The position numbers and the translations under genes were made by a program. The notes under the pieces were generated by a model that saw only the letters and a program-made list of their open reading frames with translations, was not told the origin of the DNA and ran no database searches. A stretch of DNA of 64,000 bases from Haloplanus aerogenes (GTDB taxonomy: Archaea; Halobacteriota; Halobacteria; Halobacteriales; Haloferacaceae): assembly GCF_003856835.1 (NCBI RefSeq), contig NZ_CP034145.1, forward strand, positions 496,001-560,000, in the 5' to 3' direction. Shown piece by piece: positions 26,136 through 34,820 of the stretch. Every line of letters begins with the position of its first letter. Position 1 is the first letter of the stretch.

Positions 26136-28676
26136 ATGAACGTCGGTACGATTTCGGTTGTCGTGGTAACGGTGTTCGTCGTCTCGTCGGCCGCTGGCGT
26201 CGGCGTCGTCGTCGGAGGCACGGACGCGACGGCGGACGTGTCGGGGGCGGCCGCACAGTTCGCACAGGACGGCGACGTGAGCGCGCTCGCGCCGCGCGGC
26301 CGGTGGAACCCGGCGACGAGTCGCGGTGAACTCGTCCTCGACGGGGAGAGCTACTACCGGGTGTATCGGGGCGAGGCGGATATCGACCGGTGGCGACGCG
26401 CCAGCGACGACGCCGACGTGACCGGGCGGACGCTGTCCGGGCAGGGTGGCGCGGCCGACGGCGACGTGCTCGACCTCTCGGCGTCGATTCCGCGCGACCA
26501 GACGGTGGGTCGGTACGCCGACGGCGACCTGACGGCACAGGTCGTCGAGCCGCGAATCACGTCGCTCCGGCTGGTCGATTCGCGGGGCGTCGAACTCGGG
26601 AGCGACGTGACGGTGCGTCGGAGTCAGCGCCTCCTGCTCCGTGTCGACTGGAACTTCGTCGAGGCCGAAGACCTCCAGGTCGACGTGCGCCGGGACGGCG
26701 TCGGCTACGAGAACGAGGCGCTGTCGACGGCGGCGACGAGCGAGCAACTCGCGACACTCCCGAGCGGGTTCGACCGTGCCGACCTCGCCCGCGAGATGCA
26801 GGGCGCTGGCACGACGGGCCGATCGACTGCCGCGTGGCTGTTCGACTTCACCGACCTCGATCCCGGCGTCTACACCCTCCGCGTCGAGGGCGTCGACGAC
26901 CTCACGACCGGGGACGCCACCCGGACGGTCACGGTCCGGGCCGGCACCGAATCCCGACCGACGCTCGGCTTCGACGACCGGACCGTCTCTCGCGGCGACT
27001 GGGCACGCTTCACGATCACGGGGAGCGATTCCGGAACCTACCACGCCGTCTCGATTCCGCGGAGCCGCCTCCGGAGTTCGACGACCGATCCGGCGCGGGT
27101 GTTTCGCGCCGTCGGGGACGTGGCGGCGACCGGGAGTACCGACCAGCGGGCCTACGGGATCGTCGAAATCCCCGACAGCGGCGAGGGCGTTGGGTCCGTC
27201 GACACCGGCCTCCTCGATACGGGGCGGACGACGGTCACGCTCCACGGTGCCCGGTCGACGCGGGCCGACGCGGTGTCGAGCGTCACCGATCAGCCCGGTG
27301 GCGTGTCGACAGTCGCTCTCGACGTCGACCGTGCCGGTCTCTCGACGAACCTCGGTGATCTCACCTACACCACCGGCACTGCGGTCGACGTGCGCGGCAC
27401 CGGATCGGGTGCGGATCGCGTGGCGCTCTACATCCGCGACGGCGGTGACTGGTACCTCCTGACACTCGACGGCCGCCGGACCGTCCGCGTCGGCGCCGAC
27501 GGCGTCTGGGAAGTCCGCAACGTCGTCCTCTCGGACGGTGGCGACGGGGGATACATCCTCCGCGTTCCCGGCACGTACCGCCTCGGTGTCGTCGACGCCG
27601 ACCAGTTCGACGACCCCACGGACCCGCCGGACCGCATCTTCCGTGAGGAGTTCGCGGATCTCCGGAGCGAGCAGAAGAACATCCGAACGGTCGCACCCGG
27701 TCTCACCGGCCGCGTCACCACCTACGACGGGGAGGTGGCCGACACCGACGCCGTGGCCGTCCGCGGCGTCGCCGCCGGTGCGGTCGAGGTCGGTCTCGTC
27801 GTCGTCGACCAGCGGGGCGGAATCCGGGCCGCGTCGATCCGCGTCGACCGCGACACCACGTTCGAGGCGTCGGTCCGCCTCGCGGATCTGGCGCGGGGTC
27901 GCGTCACCGCCTTGATCGTCGCGCCCGGCCGCGACGGCGAGTTCGGGAGCGGGAGCGTCCGAACACCCGACGGGACGACCATCCGACTCGACTCCGTGGG
28001 CGCGTTCCTGCGGTACGTCGAGACGCAGCGGGATCGCGGACACACCGGCGAGCAGACTCTCGCGCGGATAGAGGGAGAGGTGCTCACCGCCGCCGGGAGC
28101 GACGACCTCGCGGTTCGCCAGACGCTCCAACTGGCCGCCCCGCGAACGACGGTCCGCGACGTGGTGCCGGCGGACCGCCCGGACGCGACCGGGATGCTGG
28201 CCGTTCCGCCCGGCGGGACGATGCTCGTCCGCGGGACGACCAACCGGAATCCCGACGATGCGCTCGTCGTCGTCGAGGTGATCGAGGGTCCATCGGCGGC
28301 GTCGTTCCCGTCCGTGACGACGGCGGCCTGGGGATCGGATGGGATCTGGTCGGCCCAGCTCGCGGTGCCGGCCGGTGCCGATCCCGGGACGTACACCCTC
28401 CGGATCGAGGACGGGGAGACGGCGGTGACGCGGCAGGTGGTGATCGGCCGCGAGCGGACGCCGACGGAGCGCCCACCCCCGCCGACCGAGCGCCCGACAG
28501 TGACGGCGATGCCGACGGAGCACCCATCCACGCCGACCGACCGCCCCACCGCGACGCCGACGCCGACCGCTCCACCGTCGCCAACGAACGGCGGCGGACC
28601 CGGGTTCGGCCCACTGGTGGCGACCCTCGCGCTCTGCGCGTTCGTCGTGGTGACACTGACCCGGCGTCGACGCTGA
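26136..28676 (+). CDS. S-layer-like surface protein with PGF-CTERM anchor
   Basis: 846 aa. A cleavable signal peptide (about residues 1-28) is followed by a long ectodomain built of beta-rich modules similar to haloarchaeal S-layer/BGTF-type proteins. Next comes a Thr/Pro-rich stalk (about 785-820, TERP/TPTP repeats, likely O-glycosylated), then GPGFGPLVATLALCAF and a basic RRRR end. The PGF motif plus helix plus basic end is the archaeosortase A (ArtA) recognition tail, so the mature protein is predicted to be lipid-anchored to the outside of the cell. It may be the major S-layer protein or a minor paralogue. Confidence 0.88.
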   Translation: MNVGTISVVVVTVFVVSSAAGVGVVVGGTDATADVSGAAAQFAQDGDVSALAPRGRWNPATSRGELVLDGESYYRVYRGEADIDRWRRASDDADVTGRTLSGQGGAADGDVLDLSASIPRDQTVGRYADGDLTAQVVEPRITSLRLVDSRGVELGSDVTVRRSQRLLLRVDWNFVEAEDLQVDVRRDGVGYENEALSTAATSEQLATLPSGFDRADLAREMQGAGTTGRSTAAWLFDFTDLDPGVYTLRVEGVDDLTTGDATRTVTVRAGTESRPTLGFDDRTVSRGDWARFTITGSDSGTYHAVSIPRSRLRSSTTDPARVFRAVGDVAATGSTDQRAYGIVEIPDSGEGVGSVDTGLLDTGRTTVTLHGARSTRADAVSSVTDQPGGVSTVALDVDRAGLSTNLGDLTYTTGTAVDVRGTGSGADRVALYIRDGGDWYLLTLDGRRTVRVGADGVWEVRNVVLSDGGDGGYILRVPGTYRLGVVDADQFDDPTDPPDRIFREEFADLRSEQKNIRTVAPGLTGRVTTYDGEVADTDAVAVRGVAAGAVEVGLVVVDQRGGIRAASIRVDRDTTFEASVRLADLARGRVTALIVAPGRDGEFGSGSVRTPDGTTIRLDSVGAFLRYVETQRDRGHTGEQTLARIEGEVLTAAGSDDLAVRQTLQLAAPRTTVRDVVPADRPDATGMLAVPPGGTMLVRGTTNRNPDDALVVVEVIEGPSAASFPSVTTAAWGSDGIWSAQLAVPAGADPGTYTLRIEDGETAVTRQVVIGRERTPTERPPPPTERPTVTAMPTEHPSTPTDRPTATPTPTAPPSPTNGGGPGFGPLVATLALCAFVVVTLTRRRR

Positions 28677-28699
28677 TCGGTGGTCGGTCGACCACGCCG

Positions 28700-29878
28700 C
28701 TACGCGCCCTCCGGCCGTTCGCCGCCGGGATCGAGCCGTACGAACGCTGGCAACGTCACTGCCGCGAGCGCGAGTTCGAGGCCACCGACGAGCAGGAAGG
28801 CGGTGCCGTAGCCGTAGGCGTCGGCCGCGAACCCGCCGACGAGGATCCCGGCGAGGAAGCCGAGGCTGCCGGCGATGTTGAACCCGGCCATGGCGACGCC
28901 GCGCTCCGTCCGCGCGGCCAGATCCGTCACCAGCGCCAGCGTCGCCGGCGCCATGAGCGCGCCGAGGACGCCCACGAGCACCATCCCCGCCTGTGCGGCC
29001 CGGAGGCTCGACACGGCGCCGACGAGGATCACCGCCACGCCGTAACACGCCGACCCCGCGACGATGGGGATGGTCCGGCCGATCCGATCCGAGACGACGC
29101 CGAACGGGTACTGCAGGAGCGCGAAAGGGGCGAAAAAGAGCGCGAGCGTCAGCCCAGTCGCGCCGGGACTCAGGTCGAAAACGGTACGGAAGTAGAGCGT
29201 CCCGACCAGCGAGAAGAAGCCGGCGGTCAGGCGGTCGACGAAGCCGAAGGCGTAGGGGAGCGCGAGCGTCGGCGTCCGCCGGAGACCGTCGAACGGGGAG
29301 CGTCGTTCTCCATCGGGCGCCCGGTCGACGACGAACGGGACGCAGACGGCGATGGCGAGGAAGACGGCGCTCGCGGCGTACAGCGGGACGAGCGGGCCGA
29401 GTTCGTACAGCAGGCCACCGAGCGGCGCGCCCGTCGCCGTCCCGAGGCCGATGGCGATGCCCGTCGCGCCCATGTTGCGCCCGTGTGACCCCTCCAGATC
29501 CATGAGCATCGTCATCGAGAGCGAGAAGGCGCCGACGGTCGCCGCACCCTGGAAGATCCGGAGCAGGAGGGCGACGCCGAATGACCCGGTCGCGGCCGGG
29601 ACGACGGCGAGGAGGACGTAGCCGATGGCGCCGAGGAGGGCGCCCGCAGCGACGAAGGGGACCCGCTTGCCGGCGGCGTCGCTCGCCAGCCCCCACGGGA
29701 CGGCGAAGACGACGAACGCGCCGAACTCGGCGGCGAGAAACCACATGCTCGCGTTCAGCGCCGTGCCGGCGCCGAGCGCCGCGACGAGCGTGTCGATGCC
29801 GGGATAGAGCAACACCTGCGCGAGCAACACGGCGTAGACGACGGCGGCCAGCGCGACGCGACTCCGGGTCCGGGTCAC
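28700..29878 (-). CDS. MFS transporter
   Basis: 392 aa with about 12 transmembrane helices. The first loop motif is present as GLASDAAGKRVPFVA, and the second-half equivalent as GVVSDRIGRTIPIVA. Basic residues at the loop 2-3 positions fit the drug-H+ antiporter group. Substrate unknown. It starts at GTG 29878. It is convergent with the surface-protein gene (24-bp gap) and divergent from the molybdopterin oxidoreductase gene. Confidence 0.88.
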   Translation of the reverse strand: MTRTRSRVALAAVVYAVLLAQVLLYPGIDTLVAALGAGTALNASMWFLAAEFGAFVVFAVPWGLASDAAGKRVPFVAAGALLGAIGYVLLAVVPAATGSFGVALLLRIFQGAATVGAFSLSMTMLMDLEGSHGRNMGATGIAIGLGTATGAPLGGLLYELGPLVPLYAASAVFLAIAVCVPFVVDRAPDGERRSPFDGLRRTPTLALPYAFGFVDRLTAGFFSLVGTLYFRTVFDLSPGATGLTLALFFAPFALLQYPFGVVSDRIGRTIPIVAGSACYGVAVILVGAVSSLRAAQAGMVLVGVLGALMAPATLALVTDLAARTERGVAMAGFNIAGSLGFLAGILVGGFAADAYGYGTAFLLVGGLELALAAVTLPAFVRLDPGGERPEGA

Positions 29879-29990
29879 CGTGCGTCCGTACGGACGGCTC
29901 CCGTCTACTGTCTTTCGACCGGCGAATTCTAGACGGAGTTCGGACGAATCTTGAGAAATCCCTTACCCCTTGCGACGTCTCCAGTTCACT

Positions 29991-31451
29991 ATGGATCGAC
30001 AGCAGCGGTTCGTCCCGGCGCTCGTCGCCCTCGCGGGCGGCGTCGCGGCCGTCGCCGGGTCGTACGCGACCGTTGGCGACTCGCCGGCGTTCGTGGCGGC
30101 CCCCATCGCCAACGCGACGGTCACGCTCGCGCCGAGCGTCCTCGTCACCTTCGCCATCACCGTCCTCGGCGACCTCGGGATCAAACTGGCGTACGTCTTG
30201 GGGCTGGGACTTACAGCCGTCGCCCTCGGTATCGTCGCCGGCGCGGCACGGGTCGCCGCGACGCGGGCCGGGCGGCCCCTCGCCGGTCCGGTCGTCGCCA
30301 CCGTGGCGGTCGGCCTCGTCGCCGCCGCCCTCTCCGGATCGGCCGCCTCCGCGGTCGGCGCGGCCGTCGGCACGGCGCTGGTGGCGACCGTCGTCACCCT
30401 CGGAACGGCGCCGGACGGTGAGTCGGCCGCCGACTCGCGGCGCGCCGTCCTCGCGGGTGTCGCCGCGCTCTCCGTGGGCGTCCTCGCCGTCGGCGGGCGA
30501 CGGGTGTTCCGGACGCCACCCGACGACGACGACCTGCCGCCCATCCCCGACGACGTGGCGGCCATGCTCGACGACGCCGAGTCGAAGTCGCTCGCCGTCG
30601 AGGGACTCGAACCGCTCGTGAGCGACCACTTCTACACGGTCGACATCGCGAACGTCGACCCCCGTCCCGCCCGCGAGGACTGGTCGCTCCGCATCCACGG
30701 CGCGGTGGGGCAGGAGACGACGTACACCGCCGCGGACATCGACGCGATGGAGCACGAACACCGGTTCGAGACGCTCCGTTGCGTGGGCGAGACGCTCAAC
30801 GGCCGGAAACTCGACACCGCCGTCTGGACGGGCGTCCCGCTGATGGACTTGCTCGCTGCCGCCGACCTGCAGGGCGACTACGTCATGCTCCGCGCGGCCG
30901 ACGGCTTCTACGAGGAGTTCCCGGTCGACGCGCTGGAGACGGGCTTTCTCGCCGTCGGGATGAACGGTCGACCGCTCCCCCGACCACACGGCGCACCGGC
31001 GCGGGCGCTGATTCCGGGCCACTGGGGCGAGATCAACGTCAAGTGGCTGACGGAGGTCGAGATCCTCGACGAACCGGCGACGGGCTACTGGGAAAAGCGG
31101 GGCTGGCACGGCACCGGTCCCGTGAATACGGTGGCGAAACTCTGGGCGGAGAACCGCCTTGATGACGGCCGGATGGAGGTGGCCGGGCCGGCCTACGCCG
31201 GGACGCGCGGCATCGAGCGAGTCGAGGTGTCGACCGACGGCGGGGCGACGTGGAACGACGCCGACCTCTCCGACCCCCTCCCCGCCGACGACGTGTGGCG
31301 GCAGTGGGTGTATCGCTACGACCCGCCGGACGGGGCACACGAGGTGGTCGTCCGCGCGACGGACGGCCTCGGTACCCTCCAGCCCCGGGACGAGCGGCGG
31401 GCCTACCCCAGCGGGCCGAGTGGGTGGGTGTCGACGACGATAGAGCCGTAA
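29991..31451 (+). CDS. Membrane-anchored sulfite-oxidase-family molybdopterin oxidoreductase
   Basis: 486 aa. The N-terminal third holds four to five hydrophobic segments (about residues 10-185), unusual for the soluble family. The Mo-cofactor domain spans about 205-390 with the Mo-ligating Cys in ETLRCVGETLNG and GFYEEFPVDAL; a dimerisation/Ig-like domain follows (about 395-480, GIERVEVSTDGGATW). The membrane part may localise the enzyme or accept electrons. Substrate (sulfite, sulfoxide or other) unknown. I chose ATG 29991 over an upstream TTG. Confidence 0.87.
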   Translation: MDRQQRFVPALVALAGGVAAVAGSYATVGDSPAFVAAPIANATVTLAPSVLVTFAITVLGDLGIKLAYVLGLGLTAVALGIVAGAARVAATRAGRPLAGPVVATVAVGLVAAALSGSAASAVGAAVGTALVATVVTLGTAPDGESAADSRRAVLAGVAALSVGVLAVGGRRVFRTPPDDDDLPPIPDDVAAMLDDAESKSLAVEGLEPLVSDHFYTVDIANVDPRPAREDWSLRIHGAVGQETTYTAADIDAMEHEHRFETLRCVGETLNGRKLDTAVWTGVPLMDLLAAADLQGDYVMLRAADGFYEEFPVDALETGFLAVGMNGRPLPRPHGAPARALIPGHWGEINVKWLTEVEILDEPATGYWEKRGWHGTGPVNTVAKLWAENRLDDGRMEVAGPAYAGTRGIERVEVSTDGGATWNDADLSDPLPADDVWRQWVYRYDPPDGAHEVVVRATDGLGTLQPRDERRAYPSGPSGWVSTTIEP

Positions 31452-31499
31452 TTGGGGCGAAGCGTTTTGTCCGCGCCGCCCACCCTAACACATCGTTCG

Positions 31500-31772
31500 A
31501 TGGAGAAGGCACTCTGGTATCTGCTCGCCGGGACGCGCGGCGGGAAGAACCGCGCGCGCATCATTCGCCTGCTCGACGAGCGACCGCGCAACGCCAACCA
31601 GCTCCACGAGGCGCTGGATATCGACTACAACTCCGTTCGCCACCATCTCGACATGCTGGAGGACCACGACGTGATCGAGAGCGGCGATCAGGAGTACGGT
31701 CGGCTCTACTTCCTCACCGACCGGTTCGACCGCCACCGCGAGCAGTTCGAGGAGATCACGGAGCACGTCTGA
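31500..31772 (+). CDS. ArsR-like winged-helix regulator
   Basis: 90 aa: a compact winged helix with recognition-helix region NANQLHEALDIDYNSVRHHL (about residues 33-52) and a wing (GDQEYGRLYFLT). No cysteine metal site is visible, so it may sense by coupling rather than metal binding. It is followed after 1 nt by a small membrane-protein gene, probably its partner. Other haloarchaea keep such regulator/membrane-protein pairs. Confidence 0.8.
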   Translation: MEKALWYLLAGTRGGKNRARIIRLLDERPRNANQLHEALDIDYNSVRHHLDMLEDHDVIESGDQEYGRLYFLTDRFDRHREQFEEITEHV

Positions 31773-31773
31773 C

Positions 31774-32073
31774 ATGGCACCAATGACCCCCACCCTCACG
31801 ATCGCGAGCGCCCTCTCGGGCTTGAACATCGTCCTGCTGGCCGCCCTGCTGGTCGTCTGGTGGCGGAACTATCAGGCGTTCGGCACGCCGCTCACGCTCG
31901 GTCTCGTCGCCTTCGCGCTCGTCCTCGCCGTCGAGAACGTCGTCGCTATCGGCTTCTTCTTCAGTTCGCAGATGCTGTACGCGGCGGACGCGAGCGCGCA
32001 GACGGCCGTCCTCGCCATGCGCGCCCTCCAGTTCGTCGCGCTCGCTTTCCTCACCTACGTCACGATGCGCTGA
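31774..32073 (+). CDS. Small three-helix membrane protein
   Basis: 99 aa. Three hydrophobic segments: about residues 10-30, 42-65 and 78-98. No motif is recognised. The start codon sits 1 nt after the stop of the winged-helix gene, so the two are almost certainly cotranscribed. The function is unknown. Confidence 0.7.
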   Translation: MAPMTPTLTIASALSGLNIVLLAALLVVWWRNYQAFGTPLTLGLVAFALVLAVENVVAIGFFFSSQMLYAADASAQTAVLAMRALQFVALAFLTYVTMR

Positions 32074-32122
32074 GACGGCGTCCGAGGCGCCACGCCCAAG
32101 TCACGGTGCCGCGTCCGTCGCG

Positions 32123-32299
32123 TTGACCCTCCTCCAGACCGAGACGAAGATCATCGTCCTGTTCATGTTCCCCGGCCTCACCGGCTGGTATCTGGTCCAG
32201 CCCGTGACGACGAACGACGCCGTCGGGTTTGCCGTCCTGATCGGTGTCGGCGTCGTCGTCCCGACGCTGATCAACGAGTGGCGGCGGCGGAGCGACTAG
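32123..32299 (+). CDS. Small membrane protein, 58 aa
   Basis: A frame opening at TTG 32123 encodes 58 residues: TLLQTETKIIVLFMFPGLTG is a hydrophobic helix, and AVGFAVLIGVGVVVPTLI is a second helix, ending in NEWRRRSD. An internal ATG at 32165 would remove the first helix. It follows the preceding membrane protein by about 50 bp and its stop overlaps that of the convergent Mo-binding-domain gene. Hydrophobic periodicity and the basic end make a real protein likely, but the start is uncertain. Confidence 0.5.
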   Translation: MTLLQTETKIIVLFMFPGLTGWYLVQPVTTNDAVGFAVLIGVGVVVPTLINEWRRRSD

Positions 32300-32778
32300 T
32301 CGACGTTCGCGAGCGCCTCGTACGCCTCCGCGTCCTCGTCGGGCGCGAGTTCGATCAGTTCCAGCCGCCGGACTGCCTTCACCGTCCGCGCGGCGACGAC
32401 GCCCGGCGCGACGAATCGCGGCCGGTCGGCGGGCGGCAGGCGGTCGTCACCCCGTTCGACCGCGAGGACGCCGCCGAGGGCATCCGCGAGCGATACGCAG
32501 GCGACGTGGTCGCCGGCGCCGTGAATCCGCAGGTGGGTGGCCGCGTCGTCGCCGGGTGCTCGCTCCAGTAGCCACGCGACGGGAACGCCGCGCCACTCGC
32601 CACCCCAGCGCTCCCCGCTCGCACACAGAAACGAGTCGGTCACCGTCCGCCACGGCGCGTCCGCCGGATCGACGACGCGACGGTCGTCGCCAGCGACGAG
32701 CGTCACGTGCGGGCTATCGCTGGGTGACTGGGTGGGCACCGCCCGCGACGACTCGTCCGCGCTGTCGGGGTGGTCCAT
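32296..32778 (-). CDS. Stand-alone sulfite-oxidase-type Mo-binding domain
   Basis: 160 aa. It aligns with the molybdopterin-binding domain of the sulfite oxidase superfamily: TDSFLCASGERWGGEWRGV holds the putative Mo-ligand Cys, and LRIHGAGDHVACVSLADAL resembles the usual dG-Y-x-x-ph-shape loop. No dimerisation domain, heme domain or membrane anchor is present. It may need a partner or have lost activity. ATG at 32778 is chosen. Confidence 0.65.
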   Translation of the reverse strand: MDHPDSADESSRAVPTQSPSDSPHVTLVAGDDRRVVDPADAPWRTVTDSFLCASGERWGGEWRGVPVAWLLERAPGDDAATHLRIHGAGDHVACVSLADALGGVLAVERGDDRLPPADRPRFVAPGVVAARTVKAVRRLELIELAPDEDAEAYEALANVD

Positions 32779-32837
32779 ACGCTGCACGGGGACGCGAGCG
32801 GTCAAAAGACCCGCGCGAACTTTCAGCAGATGAGAAT

Positions 32838-33005
32838 CTATCGCGTCGGTTCGACCGTCAGGTCGCTCGCGATCCAGCCGTCCGTGTTGCCGGATTCGAT
32901 GAAGACCGTCCGCCCGGGACAGCTTTCACAGACCGACACCGTCGGCGTCTCGGGCAGCGAGGGCTCCCCCTCGTCGTCCGCTCCCGACTGCGTACCAGTT
33001 GGCAT
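32838..33005 (-). CDS. Small conserved protein, 55 aa, with CxxC
   Basis: Reading from ATG 33005 gives 55 residues: a polar, acidic N-terminus, then CESCPGRTVFIESGNTDGWI and a basic end LTVEPTR. A single CxxC could bind half a zinc site in a dimer. The strong AT-rich promoter element 25 nt upstream (reverse of 33020-33035) supports expression. Function unknown. Confidence 0.7.
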   Translation of the reverse strand: MPTGTQSGADDEGEPSLPETPTVSVCESCPGRTVFIESGNTDGWIASDLTVEPTR

Positions 33006-33013
33006 TGACAGCC

Positions 33014-33036
33014 TTTAGGGGGACCTAAAATAAAAA
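33014..33036 (-). promoter_or_regulatory. TATA region with overlapping inverted repeat
   Basis: The sequence contains tttagg (33014-33019) and cctaaa (33024-33029) as an inverted repeat. On the minus strand ttttattttagg forms a TATA box about 25 nt upstream of ATG 33005. The inverted repeat could be a regulator site on this promoter. Confidence 0.55.
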
Positions 33037-33048
33037 GGGTGCGGTTCG

Positions 33049-33402
33049 TCACGCACCTGACTCGTGGCAGATGTCGGCCACTCGTTCCAGATTCACGTCG
33101 GCGCCGGTGTCGACGGAGACGAACACCCCCGAATACTCCCCATTTGCGGCGTGGAGACAGATGGCCTGTTCGAAGCGATGCATCGTGCAGTGCCACCGGC
33201 CGACCCGAAACAGGTTCTCCAGATACTCGCGGCCGATCTCCTGTAACACCAGTTCCTCGTGGATACGGTCGATGGCCGTCTCCTTCTGCACCACGTCGTC
33301 ACGTTCGAAGACGACTTCGATCCCGTCGCGGTCGTACGCGGCGACCGCCCGGAGCGACCCGTTCGTCGCCATCTTGAGCGTCTCCACAGGGACTGTAGAC
33401 AT
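33049..33402 (-). CDS. Conserved haloarchaeal protein (DUF7522-like)
   Basis: 117 aa, predicted to be alpha/beta. Conserved features are VVFERDDVVQ, a hydrophobic GRWHCTMHRFEQAICLH block and a C-terminal GVFVSVDTG. It is recognised as a widespread haloarchaeal family (DUF7522 from memory) of unknown function. No DNA-binding or metal motif is clear, although one Cys and several His cluster around residues 70-82. ATG at 33402. Confidence 0.65.
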   Translation of the reverse strand: MSTVPVETLKMATNGSLRAVAAYDRDGIEVVFERDDVVQKETAIDRIHEELVLQEIGREYLENLFRVGRWHCTMHRFEQAICLHAANGEYSGVFVSVDTGADVNLERVADICHESGA

Positions 33403-33514
33403 TCGCGCGGAGTTAACAGCCGGTGAACATGAATGTGGTGGCCGGCAGGTGCCGACGTGGGCGGTTGCGGTCGAGTTCCCCGGGCATCTTTACCCCCGGT
33501 GTCGTTGTGCCACT

Positions 33515-33808
33515 ATGTACCGTGACGTACTCGGATGGCTCGGTGCCATGCTCGGTGTGGCCATACTCGCTCCGATCTTTCTGTATCTGATTACCGGTGC
33601 GGTCGTCGGCTTCCTCGTCGCCTGTCCCGGCGGCCCCTCGGGGACGATGGTCGTCGGCGCGTCCGGCGCCGAGAGTCTGGAACTCTCGTGTTCGGCCGTT
33701 CGGACGCTGGTGAAGACGGCGGTCACGGTGGGTGGGAGCGCCGCAGCCACCCTCGGTGTCGCTATCCTCGCCGTGGCGGACATCCTGCGTGGCTCCGGCG
33801 TTCGGTAG
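33515..33808 (+). CDS. Small two-helix membrane protein
   Basis: 97 aa. Hydrophobic segments at about residues 9-37 and 69-92 flank a short loop containing Cys residues (VACPGGPSG and LSCSAV). It may be a membrane protein with a loop disulfide. No family is recognised. ATG at 33515. Confidence 0.6.
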   Translation: MYRDVLGWLGAMLGVAILAPIFLYLITGAVVGFLVACPGGPSGTMVVGASGAESLELSCSAVRTLVKTAVTVGGSAAATLGVAILAVADILRGSGVR

Positions 33809-33872
33809 CCGCAACCGCCGGCATGACGTTTTTCCGTCAGGATGCCGTCACGTACGCGCGGGGTGATGGCAG

Positions 33873-33992
33873 ATGCCCCTCGTACCACACGTGCCAGCGG
33901 ACGAACCGACACGTGACCGCACGCCGCCGGATCTCGACGAAATCGTCGAGCGAATCATTCACGGCGATTCGTCGGCGGCGCGTGGGTACTAA
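33873..33992 (+). CDS. Possible 39-aa small protein
   Basis: A frame from ATG 33873 encodes 39 residues: a polar N-terminus, then an amphipathic DLDEIVERIIHGDSSAARGY. Third positions are GC-rich, as in real genes of this genome, but the length is too short to be certain. It is followed by the hairpin at 34009-34030, which could end the transcript. Confidence 0.3.
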   Translation: MPLVPHVPADEPTRDRTPPDLDEIVERIIHGDSSAARGY

Positions 33993-34008
33993 GGAACTGC
34001 TCGCGCAT

Positions 34009-34030
34009 CTGATCGCAAGACTGCGATCAG
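34009..34030. terminator. 9-bp perfect hairpin, possible terminator
   Basis: ctgatcgca and tgcgatcag pair perfectly around a 4-nt loop. There is no T-run afterwards, so termination is only a possibility; a protein-binding palindrome is the alternative. Confidence 0.3.
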
Positions 34031-34134
34031 GTGTGCGACAATGTCCGAACACAACTGCATCGTGACCCTAGACTGTGGCCGACGACAGGCGTGCCCCTTC
34101 CATGACCGCCACTCCGTGCGTGTCGGGCCGCCGC

Positions 34135-34269
34135 TTACGCGCGCGGCGGCACCGACACCGGATGCACTTCCCAGCAGTCGGGACATTCCGCGTACGACCG
34201 GATGTCGCCGTCGCGGTCGACGATCCGCTCACGAGGGATCGCCGTTCCGCAGTTCGGACAGAGTGACAT
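34135..34269 (-). CDS. 44-aa zinc-ribbon microprotein
   Basis: The minus strand from ATG 34269 encodes 44 residues with CPNCG at residues 4-8 and CPDCW near residue 31, i.e. one complete four-Cys zinc ribbon. It is closely similar in layout (CPxC - 20-25 residues - AECPxC) to the protein at 53393-53533. Function unknown; the related DUF7837-type family is annotated as putative zinc-binding. It is too short to be seen by size-filtered gene calling. Confidence 0.75.
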   Translation of the reverse strand: MSLCPNCGTAIPRERIVDRDGDIRSYAECPDCWEVHPVSVPPRA

Positions 34270-34349
34270 GAGGGGGATGGGGAGCGTGTGACGCGGTCCC
34301 CACTGAGGCCTGTGCGTTCCGACTAGTTAGTTAATCCGCGGTTAAGCGG

Positions 34350-34793
34350 TCACAGCAGCACGCCGCCGATGAGGAGGAGTCCCACGGCGGCGACTGCCGC
34401 CGCGGTGAACAGCGGCGTCGCCGACCGCGCGGGTTCCCGAACTTTCCGCTCGTCGAGGCCGTCGACGAGGCGGCCCGACCCCATCTCGACGAGGCCGGTC
34501 AGCACGAACCACAGCACCACCATCGCGACGACGAGGTAGCCGCGGGTCGACCCGAGGAGCGTCTCGGCCGTGTAGCGCGTCCCGGCGAGGTGGCCGCCGG
34601 TGAGAAAGAGGAGGAGCGAGGAGACCCGCGACGACGTCCGGAACTTCCCGATCAGCCGACGCAACGGCGTCGCGTCGAGGTTGCCGTCGCGGGCCGCGGG
34701 GATCACGCCCCGCGTGACGAAGATGACGCTTCCCGCCCACAACCCGGCAAACAGCAGGTGTATCGCGTTTACCGCCGTATCGACAGTCGCCAT
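34350..34793 (-). CDS. CopD/DUF4149-like four-helix membrane protein
   Basis: 147 aa with four transmembrane helices: about residues 5-28, 50-68, 82-103 and 125-145. The arrangement AVNAIHLLFAGLWAGSVIF, then FRTSSRVSSLLLFLTGGHLA, resembles CopD-type proteins. The histidine at residue 12 and H68 could bind metal or heme. Copper handling is only a guess from the family name. ATG at 34793 sits next to the long palindrome at 34821-34900. Confidence 0.75.
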   Translation of the reverse strand: MATVDTAVNAIHLLFAGLWAGSVIFVTRGVIPAARDGNLDATPLRRLIGKFRTSSRVSSLLLFLTGGHLAGTRYTAETLLGSTRGYLVVAMVVLWFVLTGLVEMGSGRLVDGLDERKVREPARSATPLFTAAAVAAVGLLLIGGVLL

Positions 34794-34820
34794 GCCCGTG
34801 GCTGGGACGCCGCCGACTTG

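Noticed and set aside
26106-31340. A 1744-codon open frame on the minus strand
   Set aside because: It lies antisense to the surface-protein, part of the MFS region and the molybdopterin-oxidoreductase gene. Long antisense frames are expected in GC-rich haloarchaeal DNA. The translation is Arg/His/Val-rich without any domain, unlike the acidic real proteins on the other strand.
34041-34271. A 76-codon plus-strand frame beginning SEHNC
   Set aside because: It runs antisense through the better-supported 44-aa zinc-ribbon gene and is Arg/Pro-rich after the first residues.
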